Assembly: GCA_002256765.1 (NCBI GenBank)
Contig: NCHJ01000007.1
Location: 1 to 47,201, forward strand
Length of the DNA stretch: 47,201 nucleotides
Direction: 5' to 3'
Source of the DNA: Bacteroidetes bacterium 24-39-8
GTDB taxonomy: Bacteria; Bacteroidota; Bacteroidia; Chitinophagales; Chitinophagaceae
A program made the position numbers and the translations under genes. The notes beneath the pieces are model-generated. The model worked only from the letters and a program-made list of their open reading frames with translations, made no database searches and was not told where the DNA came from. This document shows, piece by piece, positions 17,346 to 26,542 of the stretch. Each line of letters starts with the position of its first letter. The stretch's first letter is position 1.

Positions 17346-17353
17346 CAAAATTA
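17346..17353 (-). promoter_or_regulatory. -7 box TAATTTTG for bamD-rpoZ
   Basis: Exact match to TAnnTTTG on the minus strand, with TTTA 19 bp upstream. Start of transcription would be near 17342, about 6 nt before the chosen bamD ATG. Confidence 0.55.
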
Positions 17354-17416
17354 GTTATTATCGGGCAATATATAAACTTGGATCTTGGTTTGGGCCAAAT
17401 CCTAGTTAAGAATTAC

Positions 17417-17453
17417 CTAAAAAGGCTGTTCCACCTAAGCAGAACAGCCTTTT
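17417..17453 (-). terminator. rpsA terminator
   Basis: AAAAGGCTGTTC pairs with GAACAGCCTTTT (12 bp, 10-nt loop), and on the minus strand the stem runs into a T-run. It starts 18 bp after the rpsA stop and lies before the bamD promoter. Confidence 0.88.
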
Positions 17454-17471
17454 GACTCATTCAAACAGGAA

Positions 17472-19400
17472 TTATTGCTTATCTCCTTCTCCTTCCTGCA
17501 ATTTTGCCTTAATCTCGGCAAGTGCGCTCAGGTCACCCAAAGTTGTTTTTTCAACTTTGGCTTGGATGTTTTTAACAGCTTTCTTAGTGCTTTCAGATTC
17601 AGCTTTTGCCTCTTTTTTGGCAGTTTCTTTCACTTCAGCTACTTGTTGTTCCCAGATACGAGCGTGACTTAACACAATACGCTTCTCGTTACGGTCAAAC
17701 TCAATTACCACAAATTGGGTAGTTTCGTCAGCTTTCACAGTAGAACCGTCTTCCTTATTCAGGTGTCTATTAGGAGTAAATCCTTCTAAACCGTACTGTA
17801 ATTGAACCAATGCACCTTTATCATCTTTGCGAGTAACAGTTCCTTCATGGATTGTTCCTACTGCAAAAGTGTCTTCTAATGCATTCCAAGGATCTTCTTC
17901 CAATTGCTTATGTCCTAATTGCAATTTGCGGTTTTCCTTATCAATGCTCAAGATGATGATATCAATATACTCACCAACTTTAGTATAGTCAGTTGGGTGA
18001 TTGAAACGCTTTAACCAGCTCAAGTCGCTGATATGGATCATTCCACCAATACCTGGCTCCAATTCAACAAATACGCCATAAGGAGTGATGTTTTTCACCA
18101 AACCTTTGTGCTTACTGTTTTCAGGGAATTTGTTTTCGATGGTGCTCCAAGGATCTTGGCTCATTTGCTTGATGCTCAAGCTCATTTTGCGTGCGTCTTT
18201 GTCAAGGGTAACCACTTTTGCTTCGTACTCATCACCCAACTTAAAGAATTCTTTAGCGTTGATTGGCGTATTAGCCCAAGTGATTTCAGATACGTGTACC
18301 AGACCTTCAACACCTGGCTGAATTTCCAAGAATGCACCGTAATCTTCAATATTTACCACTTTACCTTTTACAACTGAACCTTCAGACAATCCTTCAGGCA
18401 ACACGTCCCAAGGATGTGGAGTCAATTGCTTCAAACCAAGACTGATACGTTTTTTGTCGTCGTCGAAGTCCAAAACAACCACTTGTAATTTCTGGTCCAT
18501 CTTCACCACTTCGCTTGGGTGAGAGATACGGCCCCATGAAATATCGGTGATGTACAACAAACCGTCTAAGCCACCAAGATCCATGAAAGCACCAAAGTCT
18601 GTGATGTTTTTCACCACACCTTCTAATACTTGTCCTTTCTCTAGTTTGCTCATGATTTCGGCACGTTGTGCTTCAATATCACTTTCAATCAGTGCTTTGT
18701 GAGATACTACAGCATTCTTAATGGCTTCGTTAATCTTAACCACTTTGAACTCCATAGTTTTTCCAACAAACTGATCGTAGTCAGTTACAGGTTTAACGTC
18801 AATCTGAGAACCTGGCAAGAAAGTTTCCATGCCAAATACATCAACAATCAATCCACCCTTGGTTTTGCTAGTAACAGTTCCAGTGATTACTTCACCAGTC
18901 TTGTGTACTTCCACAATTCTTTCCCAAGCACGGAAGATGCGAGCAGATTTACGGCTCAGGTGCAAGTTACCGCCCCTGTCTTCTTTTTCCACTACCATTA
19001 CTTCCACTTCGTCACCAATTTTCAAACCTGGTACGTCACGGAATTCATTCAATGAAACCAAACCATCGCTTTTGAAACCGATGTTGATTACAACGTCTGT
19101 TTTGGTTAGTGCTACAACGCCACCTCTTACAATCTCGCCATCGGCAATTTGTACAAAGGTTTCATCATAAACTTTGTCATACTTTAAGCGTTCAGTTTCG
19201 GCATAAGAACTTACGTTACGTTTGTCGATACTCCAGTCAAAGTCATCGTGTGCTGTTTCAACAGCAACGGGTGCTTCTACAACCGCGGTGGGTGCTTCAG
19301 CCACAGGTGCATTTGTTGTTGCAGTAGGAACTTCAACAGCTTCTGAAGCTGCCGCGTTCTCCTGTGCATCTGCATTTAATTGTTTCAAGAAAAATTGCAT
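17472..19400 (-). CDS. rpsA: 30S ribosomal protein S1
   Basis: 642 residues with six S1 RNA-binding repeats from about residue 85 to 580, each with the GxVxxIxxFGAFVDL-like core (for example NITDFGAFMDLGGLDGLLY, NIEDYGAFLEIQPGVEGLV, NITPYGVFVELEPGIGGMI). An Ala/Val/Glu-rich N-terminal extension of about 60 residues and a charged C-terminal tail flank them. S1 brings mRNA to the 30S subunit; in this phylum, where Shine-Dalgarno signals are weak, its role may be larger. It has its own promoter, a 5'-terminal hairpin and a terminator, so it is a single-gene unit. Confidence 0.97.
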   Translation of the reverse strand: MQFFLKQLNADAQENAAASEAVEVPTATTNAPVAEAPTAVVEAPVAVETAHDDFDWSIDKRNVSSYAETERLKYDKVYDETFVQIADGEIVRGGVVALTKTDVVINIGFKSDGLVSLNEFRDVPGLKIGDEVEVMVVEKEDRGGNLHLSRKSARIFRAWERIVEVHKTGEVITGTVTSKTKGGLIVDVFGMETFLPGSQIDVKPVTDYDQFVGKTMEFKVVKINEAIKNAVVSHKALIESDIEAQRAEIMSKLEKGQVLEGVVKNITDFGAFMDLGGLDGLLYITDISWGRISHPSEVVKMDQKLQVVVLDFDDDKKRISLGLKQLTPHPWDVLPEGLSEGSVVKGKVVNIEDYGAFLEIQPGVEGLVHVSEITWANTPINAKEFFKLGDEYEAKVVTLDKDARKMSLSIKQMSQDPWSTIENKFPENSKHKGLVKNITPYGVFVELEPGIGGMIHISDLSWLKRFNHPTDYTKVGEYIDIIILSIDKENRKLQLGHKQLEEDPWNALEDTFAVGTIHEGTVTRKDDKGALVQLQYGLEGFTPNRHLNKEDGSTVKADETTQFVVIEFDRNEKRIVLSHARIWEQQVAEVKETAKKEAKAESESTKKAVKNIQAKVEKTTLGDLSALAEIKAKLQEGEGDKQ

Positions 19401-19405
19401 AAAAT

Positions 19406-19432
19406 AACCCCGATGGTTTAAAATTCGGGGCT
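19406..19432 (-). promoter_or_regulatory. Hairpin at the 5' end of the rpsA mRNA
   Basis: AGCCCCGA pairs with TCGGGGTT (8 bp with one G-U) around an 11-nt loop. The promoter places the start of transcription within or next to the first arm, and the hairpin ends 5 nt before the ATG. It could control translation or stability; S1 is known to autoregulate in E. coli. Confidence 0.55.
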
Positions 19433-19433
19433 G

Positions 19434-19463
19434 CGAAGGTAAGGAAAAGACGGGATTTACAAA
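19434..19463 (-). promoter_or_regulatory. rpsA promoter, TTTG-N18-TACCTTCG
   Basis: On the minus strand TTTG (19460-19463) and TACCTTCG (19434-19441) are 18 bp apart, close to the Bacteroidota sigma consensus and to the TACCTTTG boxes of the ribosomal cluster. Confidence 0.75.
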
Positions 19464-19488
19464 GGAAAATAGCCTTAAAATTGGGTGA

Positions 19489-19515
19489 AATAGGGCTTAA
19501 ATAGCCCTATTTTTT
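19489..19515 (+). terminator. Plus-strand terminator-like hairpin with no gene before it
   Basis: AATAGGGCT pairs with AGCCCTATT (9 bp, 5-nt loop), followed by TTTTTT on the plus strand. No plus-strand gene ends nearby; rpsA runs the other way. It may stop antisense transcription across rpsA or shield the rpsA promoter. Confidence 0.5.
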
Positions 19516-19707
19516 GTCAAAATAGCCATTGAATGAGTCCTTTTCCTTGTTTTGAAGACTGGAGTACCCTAATTCCTCCCATTCAACTGCAAGTTTATCT
19601 ATCCCATCAAACCGTTGAGAAATCAATAACTGTTGAAGCATAATTGTCATTTTTTCCAATACCGTTTTCGTAATTTTCCATTTCAACTATAACATAAAAA
19701 CTCAAAC
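19516..19707. other. Rest of the rpsA/lipoprotein spacer
   Basis: Together with the rpsA promoter and hairpins this makes a 307-bp spacer without genes. I see no convincing -7 box for the lipoprotein gene and no RNA gene in this part; it is AT-rich and unremarkable. Confidence 0.4.
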
Positions 19708-20490
19708 ATGAAAAAAACCTTCGCCTTTTTACTAGTCCTAGCAATAGGATGTGGCAAAGACAGTGGCAATCATAGTATTGCTGTTCCTGATGTGGTTCTA
19801 GCACAACAAAACAGAGCTAATATTCAAGGCATGATTCTTCTATATGATGAGGACGGAAACCGCCAAACCGATATGAGTGGGGCAACTGTAAGTATTGATA
19901 ATAGCACAGTAAGTACCAAAACAGGTGCTGATGGAAAATGGACACTAGACAGTATTCCTTATGGCACTTACGATATTAGCTATTCCAAGCAAGGATATGG
20001 TACCGGTAAAATCATGGGAATCTATCATGCTGCAACCAATCATGCCACTACTATTATTTCAAACAGCGAATCAATGGCAGTAAATTCTAGCATTGCAGTT
20101 AGTAATTTAGTCGTAACACCATTTAATGCAGCTATTCAAGCAGCAGGTGTAACAGGGGTTCATATTGATCCTGTCTTTAACAACCCTTCTGGTAAAGACA
20201 AATACGTTCGCTTATTCTTTAGTGATAATGCAAATGTTAGTTCTAATAATTATTTGGCAGAAGAAAAAATCAGGAGCAATGGTGCAAGTACACAATTGAA
20301 TGATTTTAATTTAACTACGCGTTTTTTTGAAAACCTTGGATTTAAAAAGGGCCAAACTATTTATGTAAAAGCCTACGGCGATAGCTTTTTAGCAGATAAT
20401 TATACAGATCCAATTACAAATACTACTATCTTTCCCAGCCTGAGTACTAAACCTAGTGCTACAATGAATTTTGTTTTGGCTGGGAAATGA
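19708..20490 (+). CDS. Lipoprotein with carboxypeptidase-regulatory-like domain
   Basis: 260 residues. A lipoprotein signal MKKTFAFLLVLAIGC gives the lipidated Cys at 15. Residues about 35-100 form a CarboxypepD_reg-like beta-sandwich (GMILLYDEDGNRQTDMSGATVSI ... DSIPYGTYDISYSKQGY). The C-terminal 150 residues are beta-rich with no family I recognise. It is probably outer-membrane anchored. Single gene with a bidirectional terminator about 110 bp downstream. Function is unknown. Confidence 0.75.
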   Translation: MKKTFAFLLVLAIGCGKDSGNHSIAVPDVVLAQQNRANIQGMILLYDEDGNRQTDMSGATVSIDNSTVSTKTGADGKWTLDSIPYGTYDISYSKQGYGTGKIMGIYHAATNHATTIISNSESMAVNSSIAVSNLVVTPFNAAIQAAGVTGVHIDPVFNNPSGKDKYVRLFFSDNANVSSNNYLAEEKIRSNGASTQLNDFNLTTRFFENLGFKKGQTIYVKAYGDSFLADNYTDPITNTTIFPSLSTKPSATMNFVLAGK

Positions 20491-20495
20491 TAGAA

Positions 20496-20523
20496 GTCAA
20501 AAGTCAAAAGTCAAAAGTCAAAA
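20496..20523 (+). repeat. Four tandem copies of GTCAAAA
   Basis: Perfect 7-bp unit repeated four times, beginning 6 bp after the lipoprotein stop. Inverted copies of the same heptamer occur at 20714-20727 at the other end of the spacer. Confidence 0.85.
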
Positions 20524-20557
20524 ATGACAGGGCAGGTAAAAGATGAAAAAAAATAAA

Positions 20558-20600
20558 AGTATAAAATAGAAGTATAAAATAGAAGTATAAAATAGAAGTA
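20558..20600 (+). repeat. Three tandem copies of AGTATAAAATAGA
   Basis: Perfect 13-bp unit three times, plus the first 4 bases of a fourth. It lies directly before the terminator at 20601. Confidence 0.85.
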
Positions 20601-20639
20601 AAAAAAGCTGCCCCGGTTTTAAATTGAGGCAGCTTTTTT
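20601..20639. terminator. Bidirectional terminator between the lipoprotein and RND genes
   Basis: AAAAAAGCTGCC pairs with GGCAGCTTTTTT (12 bp, 15-nt loop), giving a T-run on either strand. It serves the lipoprotein gene (plus) and the RND operon (minus), though the latter ends 98 bp away. Confidence 0.85.
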
Positions 20640-20705
20640 ATTTGCGAATATGTAGTAAAATTTAAGCTTTACTAAATTTTTTATTTTAAATATTTCCTTC
20701 TACTT

Positions 20706-20735
20706 ATTTTGAATTTTGACTTTTGACTTTTGAAT
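20706..20735 (-). repeat. Inverted copies of the GTCAAAA heptamer
   Basis: On the minus strand two perfect GTCAAAA units stand in tandem, flanked by two TTCAAAA variants. They end 3 bp past the stop of the outer-membrane channel gene, mirroring the array after the lipoprotein gene. Confidence 0.75.
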
Positions 20736-20737
20736 TT

Positions 20738-22117
20738 TTATTCCCACCCCCCACCAAGTGCTCTATACAAACTAACTAGCGCATTTAGCTTTTGTTGCAT
20801 CAATACAGATTCTTGTAATTCAGCATCAAATAAACTGTTTTCTTGGGTCAATACTTCTAAGTAAGAAGTATATCCAAAATTGTATCTAGCATTGGATAAT
20901 TCTAAAGCCTTTCTACCGGCATCAGCTTGAATTTTTCTATTGGCATATTCTTCTGCAAAAGTTTTGTTGGCAATAAGCGCATTGTTTACGTCTGCAAAAG
21001 AAGCTAGTACTGCTTGCTCATACTGCAATTGCGCTTGTTGGGTTCTAATTCTTTCTACTTGAACGCGTTTATAGTTTTGTCCAAATTGAAAAAGGGGACC
21101 AACTAAACCAGCAAACCCATTGGCTACAAATCCATTGCTAACCAAGGAACCCAATTGAGGACTTGCAAATCCCAAAAGTCCAGTTAATGAGAATGAAGGA
21201 TACCTAGAAGCTTCTGCCACTCCAATTTTTTCATACTGCGCATTTAAAGCTTTTTCGCTAGCCCTGATATCAGGTCTGCGTAGCAATAATTGTGAAGGAA
21301 GTCCAGCAGGAATATTTGGGGGCATTACTTGATTAAACAAACTAGATCCTCTTGACACAGTACCAGAAGATTTACCCATCAAGAGATTGATGGCATTTTC
21401 TGTTTGTACTATCTGCCTGCTAATATTGGGAATTAAAGCAGCTGCTTGTGCTTCTTGCTGCACGGCTTGATACCTATCTAATTCAGAGATATACCCTTTC
21501 TCATAACGCTGGGTAATGATCTTGGTACTTTCTTTTCTTGAAGCCAAAGTTCTTTGTGCTATCAACAAACGATTATCCAAATCTCTTAGAATAAAATACA
21601 AACTAGCTGCTTCAGCTACCAGACTCACTTTTAAGGCATTCTTGTTTTCATCTACTGCCAAAATTTGTGCTCTTGCAGATGCCGTAGCGCCTCTGAGTTT
21701 ACCCCAAAGGTCAATCTCCCAATTTAGTACACCAGCGGCTTTAAAAACAGCACTGTTCAATCCTCCAGCCACTTTTAGGGCATCGGTTCCTGCCGTTCCA
21801 CCACCTGCTTGCAACTGATAATTAAAGGAAGGATATTGGTTTATCTTAATGATGTCTGCTTGCATTTGTGCTTCCAAAACCCTAGCACTTGCCAATTGCA
21901 AATTCCTATTATTATCTAAAGTGGTTTTGATAATGGTTTGCAATGCTGTATCCTTGAATAGGTCAAACCATTTAACCAAGGGAGTAGTATCAGCATTGGC
22001 ATTATCTGCATATGCTGCTGGTGTGGTAGTTTGAGGTTGTTCGTATGATTTGGAAACACGGCAACTTCCAAACAGCAATAAGGCGCTTAGCGTAAATATT
22101 GATAATTGCTTAGTCAT
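20738..22117 (-). CDS. RND efflux outer-membrane channel lipoprotein (OprM/NodT type)
   Basis: 459 residues. A lipoprotein signal MTKQLSIFTLSALLLFGSC gives Cys 19. Two outer-membrane efflux (TolC-fold) repeats follow; LLLRRPDIRASEKALNAQY is the family signature of the second repeat, and WEIDLWGKLRGATASARAQ lies in the first. It forms the trimeric channel of the tripartite pump. It begins 2 bp after the pump gene and is the last gene of the operon. Confidence 0.94.
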   Translation of the reverse strand: MTKQLSIFTLSALLLFGSCRVSKSYEQPQTTTPAAYADNANADTTPLVKWFDLFKDTALQTIIKTTLDNNRNLQLASARVLEAQMQADIIKINQYPSFNYQLQAGGGTAGTDALKVAGGLNSAVFKAAGVLNWEIDLWGKLRGATASARAQILAVDENKNALKVSLVAEAASLYFILRDLDNRLLIAQRTLASRKESTKIITQRYEKGYISELDRYQAVQQEAQAAALIPNISRQIVQTENAINLLMGKSSGTVSRGSSLFNQVMPPNIPAGLPSQLLLRRPDIRASEKALNAQYEKIGVAEASRYPSFSLTGLLGFASPQLGSLVSNGFVANGFAGLVGPLFQFGQNYKRVQVERIRTQQAQLQYEQAVLASFADVNNALIANKTFAEEYANRKIQADAGRKALELSNARYNFGYTSYLEVLTQENSLFDAELQESVLMQQKLNALVSLYRALGGGWE

Positions 22118-22119
22118 GT

Positions 22120-25100
22120 TTAGTGCGTTGAATGATTGGTTACTGTTGCTGGTGCAACACTTGCTTTTTTCTTTTTCTTCCCTTCAATTAATACAAAGAA
22201 GGCCGGTATTAAGATCACCCCAACAATGGTGGCAACCAACATACCACTGAATACAGAAGTACCCATTACCCTTCTGGCTTCTGCACCTGCACCAGTAGCA
22301 GTCATTAATGGAACTACTCCAAGAATAAAGGCAAAACTAGTCATCAGAATAGGTCTAAAACGCAACCTAGCGCCTTCAATAGCAGCTTCAAAAGGAGGCA
22401 ATCCTTCGTTATCCATTTTCATTTTAGCAAATTCCACAATTAGAATGGCGTTCTTGGCATTCAATCCAATCAACATAACCAATCCAATTTGCGCAAACAC
22501 GTTATTTACATAAGTGGTTGCGTAAAAGCCTCCAATAAACAATCCCAGTAAAGCGCCCATTACCGCCCAAGGTGTTCCTAACAATACACTGAATGGTAAT
22601 TTCCAACTTTCATATTGAGCCGCTAGAATTAGGAATACAAATAAAAGTGCCATGATAAATACAGACGCTCCTTTACCTGCAGACTCTTTTTCTTGATAAG
22701 AAGTATTACTCCAAGAATACCCAATATCATTGGGCAATACTTTTTTAGCTACCCCTTCTAATACCCTCAATGCCATATCAGAACTTACACCAGGTGCTGG
22801 CACACCGCTCAATTCTGCTGCGCGATAGATATTAAAGTGATTGGTAAAAGAAGGACCAGTAGTATCTTTTACTTTAGCCAAAGTTCCAAGAGAAACCATG
22901 TTTCCATTTGGATCACGAACAAAGTATTGGTTTATATCGTCTGGCTTGGTTCTATATTCAGCTTCTGATTGAATATAGGCCCTGTACTGTCTACCATAAG
23001 CATTGAAGTTATTGATAAACGCACCACCTAAATAAGCAGATATAGCTCCATTTACTTCTTGTAATGGGATACCCATTTTTTGTACTTTCTCTTTGTCTAC
23101 CTGAATAGATTTTTGAGGTACAATCGGTCTAAACAAGGTATAGATTTTACCAATCTCTGGGCGCTTAGAAGCAATGGCAATAAAGCGTTGAGTTTGTTGT
23201 GCCAAATAAAGGGGAGACTTACCCGCTTTGTCTTGCAACATCATGGTAAAACCAGCTCCAGAACCTAGACCCTGTATTGGTGGTGGACCAAATACAATCA
23301 CGGTTGCTTCCGTAATGTTTTTGGCTAATACCCCATTCATTTCATTGACTATCTGGGCAACCGTTTTATGCCTTTCGTCCCATGGTTTTAAGCTAATAAA
23401 TGCCATTGCTGAATTGGGCGTTGCAGTACCAGATAAAATGTTGAATCCGTTAATAGCTGTGTAAGAACTAATCTCTTCCATGCCCTTAAAATAGGATTCC
23501 ACTTTTTTAGAAATGACTTCCGTTCTATCCTTAGAAGCAGCATCTGGCAATTGAATGGCTAGCATAAAATAACCTTCATCTTCCTCAGGAACAAATCCTC
23601 CAGGTACTTTAAATGCTAGGTATCCAGTAGCTACACAAATACCTAATAAAATCATGACAGTTAAGAATAATCTTCTTGCTGCAAAACTGGCCACTTTTAC
23701 ATAGCCATTGGTAAACTTGTCAAAGTATTTATTAAAGCCATCAAAGAATCTTTGTAATAATCCTTTGCTTGGTTTTTTGGGCTTGAGTAAGATGGCTGCT
23801 AGTGCAGGGCTTAAGGTCAAGGCATTAAAAGCTGATAGTGCTACCGAGATGGCAATGGTAATGGCAAATTGTTGGTATAGCCTACCCGTAATGCCACCAG
23901 ACAATGCCACAGGAATAAATACCGCACAAAGAATTACGGCAATGGCCACAACTGGCCCTCCTACTTCTTTCATGGCTTTACTAGTAGCTTCTTTGGGATT
24001 GAGTCCATGTTCCATTTCATGAATCACGGCTTCCACCACCACAATGGCATCATCCACCACTAGACCAATGGCCAATACCATTCCCAAAAGTGACAATTGG
24101 TTTACAGAGAATCCCAGTAATGGAAAAACTATAAACGTACCAATCAAAGAAACAGGTACGGTTAACAAAGGAATTAAAGTAGCTCTCCAGTCTTGTAAGA
24201 ATAAGAACACTACCAAGATTACTAGAATTACTGCTTCAAATAAAGTATGTAATACTTCTTCAATACCAACAGTGATAGCCTGAGTTGTATCTAAGCTAGT
24301 TGTATAATCTAAGCCCTGTGGGAACCTAGACTTTAATTCATCCATTTTAGCTTTTGCTTTGTTGGCTACGTCTAAACCATTGGATCCTGGAATCTGATAA
24401 ATAGCAATGGCCGCACAAGGGCTACCATTTAAGTTGGAGCTAAGATTATACATCTGTAATCCCAACTCAATCCTTGCTACATCTTTCAATCTTACTTGAG
24501 CACCATTTGCATTGGATTTAAGTAAGATATTGCCAAAATCTTCTTCTGAAACCAAGCGTTGTTGCAAAGTAGCCGTATAGGTATTTTGTACGCCTGGTTT
24601 AGAAGGCGCATCGCCAAAAGCACCACCCGGCACAATATTATTTTGTGCTTTAATGGCATTCATAACATCAGATGCAGTGATCTTTAATTTGGCTAAACGA
24701 TCAGGTTTTACCCAAATACGCATGGCATATTCTGAACTACCCATCACAGACACATCACCTACCCCTTTAATCCTTTTCAACTCATCAATCAAGTTGATAA
24801 AAGCATAGTTGTTGATAAAGTCTGCGTTGTATGATTTTGATGGAGAATAAACAGAGAACATCATCAATGGAAAAGTCAATGATTTCTTTACGTTCACCCC
24901 TAAGTTGATAACCTCGGGAGGCAGGAATGGATTGGCCCTGGATACCCTATTTTGGGTAAGCATATTGGCAACGTCCAAATCAGTACCTACTTCAAAAGAC
25001 ACTTGCAAAGTCATTGAACCATTGTAGTTCACAGACTTCATGTATAACATATTTTCTACTCCATTTACTTGTTGTTCAATGGGCGTAGCAACAGTTTGTT

Positions 25101-25272
25101 CCATGTCTACCGCATTGGCACCTGTATAAGAAGCCTGCACTTGCACCATGGGTGGAGTAATATCTGGATATTTTGCAACCGGAATTCCTTGTAGTGTCAA
25201 TAACCCCATAATCACAATGAATATGGAAATGACCATGGCTACTATTGGCCGGCGTATAAAAAATTCACTCAT
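22120..25272 (-). CDS. RND efflux pump, HAE1 family inner-membrane transporter
   Basis: 1050 residues, full length for AcrB/MexB-type pumps. The N-terminus MSEFFIRRPIVAMVISIFI and GIPVAKYPDITPPMV are typical. GLVVDDAIVVVEAV in membrane helix 4 (about residues 400-413) carries the paired aspartates that relay protons. Twelve membrane helices and two large periplasmic loops can be traced. It exports hydrophobic drugs, bile-salt-like or other amphiphilic compounds by proton antiport; the substrate is not predictable. It lies 21 bp after the adaptor gene. Confidence 0.96.
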   Translation of the reverse strand: MSEFFIRRPIVAMVISIFIVIMGLLTLQGIPVAKYPDITPPMVQVQASYTGANAVDMEQTVATPIEQQVNGVENMLYMKSVNYNGSMTLQVSFEVGTDLDVANMLTQNRVSRANPFLPPEVINLGVNVKKSLTFPLMMFSVYSPSKSYNADFINNYAFINLIDELKRIKGVGDVSVMGSSEYAMRIWVKPDRLAKLKITASDVMNAIKAQNNIVPGGAFGDAPSKPGVQNTYTATLQQRLVSEEDFGNILLKSNANGAQVRLKDVARIELGLQMYNLSSNLNGSPCAAIAIYQIPGSNGLDVANKAKAKMDELKSRFPQGLDYTTSLDTTQAITVGIEEVLHTLFEAVILVILVVFLFLQDWRATLIPLLTVPVSLIGTFIVFPLLGFSVNQLSLLGMVLAIGLVVDDAIVVVEAVIHEMEHGLNPKEATSKAMKEVGGPVVAIAVILCAVFIPVALSGGITGRLYQQFAITIAISVALSAFNALTLSPALAAILLKPKKPSKGLLQRFFDGFNKYFDKFTNGYVKVASFAARRLFLTVMILLGICVATGYLAFKVPGGFVPEEDEGYFMLAIQLPDAASKDRTEVISKKVESYFKGMEEISSYTAINGFNILSGTATPNSAMAFISLKPWDERHKTVAQIVNEMNGVLAKNITEATVIVFGPPPIQGLGSGAGFTMMLQDKAGKSPLYLAQQTQRFIAIASKRPEIGKIYTLFRPIVPQKSIQVDKEKVQKMGIPLQEVNGAISAYLGGAFINNFNAYGRQYRAYIQSEAEYRTKPDDINQYFVRDPNGNMVSLGTLAKVKDTTGPSFTNHFNIYRAAELSGVPAPGVSSDMALRVLEGVAKKVLPNDIGYSWSNTSYQEKESAGKGASVFIMALLFVFLILAAQYESWKLPFSVLLGTPWAVMGALLGLFIGGFYATTYVNNVFAQIGLVMLIGLNAKNAILIVEFAKMKMDNEGLPPFEAAIEGARLRFRPILMTSFAFILGVVPLMTATGAGAEARRVMGTSVFSGMLVATIVGVILIPAFFVLIEGKKKKKASVAPATVTNHSTH

Positions 25273-25293
25273 ATAAATCAGTTAGGGATAAGA

Positions 25294-26445
25294 TTATTGT
25301 TTAGAAGTGGAATCATAATTCCAAGGAACAGGATTTGCTTTAATCACCACATCTGGCTTAACCACCATACTTCCCAAAATGGCCACTTTGTCTCCAGGTT
25401 TCAACCCACTTGTAATAATCCAATTACTTCCAATTCGTTTACCAGTTTGAATCACAGTTGGTTTGACCATACCACTATCATTGAGTACAAATGCTTGAAA
25501 TAGATTTTGAATCTGACTAACGGCTTGTTGTGGTATTAAAACCGCGTCTTTGAACTCATCGGTTTGTAAACGCAGTTTTACGTATTGACCGGGTTTGAGT
25601 AAATTTTGTGGATTAGGAAATTCTGCTTGTACCAATAATGATCCTGTTGCTGGATCAATTTGCCTATTAGACAAACTAATATTTCCTTTTTCACTATACA
25701 CAGAGCCATCACTCAAGAGCAATTGTGCAGACAGTTGGTCTTGCAAAATCTTGTGAGAGTTTCCAGCTTTGCGTTTGGCAAACATCAAATACTCATCTTC
25801 TGTAATAGAGAATCGAACACGCATTTTACCAATAGATGAAACTGTATTTAAAGGGCCTCCCGTATTTAATTTTCCAATATAGTCCCCTACCAACACTTTA
25901 GAGATACCAATTACGCCAGTAATAGGAGAAGTGATTCTGGTGTATTCTAATTCAATTTTACTATTGCGCAATGCCGCAGATGCTGCATCTACCTGAGACA
26001 AAGAAGCTTCATAATTGGCTTTTGCAGCATCAAGGTCTCTTTGACTTAGGGCGTGCATGGCTGTGAGGGGTTGTACCCTATCTAGTTCAGCCTTGTTTTT
26101 CACTTTGGCAGTATTAGCCTGTGCTAGATTGGCCTGTGCTTGGTCTATTTTATTTTTAATGGGCAGGTCATCAATGGTATACAACAATTGACCCTTTTGA
26201 ACCATATCACCTTCTTTAAAGTGGATGCCGGTGATCCAACCTTCTACCCTTGATTGAATTTGAATGTCTTCTTGACCAAAGGTTTCTCCAACGTATTCAG
26301 AGAAAAAAGGGATGGTTTGTTGACCAACTGTTATCACATTCACTTCTGGGTTAAGTGCCGCAGGGGCTTCCGTTTTGTCCTTGCAGGATGGCAATAAAAA
26401 TAAGGTCAGGCTTCCGGCCAAAAGGGCCGATGGGAATGCTTTCAT
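25294..26445 (-). CDS. RND efflux membrane-fusion (adaptor) lipoprotein
   Basis: 383 residues from the ATG at 26445. The lipoprotein signal MKAFPSALLAGSLTLFLLPSC gives Cys 21. The barrel-sandwich half motif VEGWITGIHFKEGDMVQKGQLLY and the matching ITSPITGVIGISKVLVGDYI flank an alpha-helical hairpin, followed by beta-barrel parts. The frame stays open 56 codons further upstream, but that stretch is not protein-like and lacks a signal, so the later ATG is chosen. First gene of the adaptor-pump-channel operon; an operator-like palindrome lies about 100 bp upstream. Confidence 0.94.
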   Translation of the reverse strand: MKAFPSALLAGSLTLFLLPSCKDKTEAPAALNPEVNVITVGQQTIPFFSEYVGETFGQEDIQIQSRVEGWITGIHFKEGDMVQKGQLLYTIDDLPIKNKIDQAQANLAQANTAKVKNKAELDRVQPLTAMHALSQRDLDAAKANYEASLSQVDAASAALRNSKIELEYTRITSPITGVIGISKVLVGDYIGKLNTGGPLNTVSSIGKMRVRFSITEDEYLMFAKRKAGNSHKILQDQLSAQLLLSDGSVYSEKGNISLSNRQIDPATGSLLVQAEFPNPQNLLKPGQYVKLRLQTDEFKDAVLIPQQAVSQIQNLFQAFVLNDSGMVKPTVIQTGKRIGSNWIITSGLKPGDKVAILGSMVVKPDVVIKANPVPWNYDSTSKQ

Positions 26446-26542
26446 ATTTGACTGGTTGATAGGATTGGTTGAATAGTCACCCTCTAAAAATAGCGTAAAA
26501 CAGTCTATTCTGTAACTCTTGTATAGAAAGCTGCAAAAAAAC

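Noticed and set aside
18666-19055. 129-codon plus-strand frame opposite rpsA
   Set aside because: Antisense to conserved S1 repeats, with no promoter or protein-like composition.
20496-20600. CRISPR-like or phage attachment repeats
   Set aside because: Units are 7 and 13 bp, directly tandem with no spacers, and no cas or integrase gene is near.
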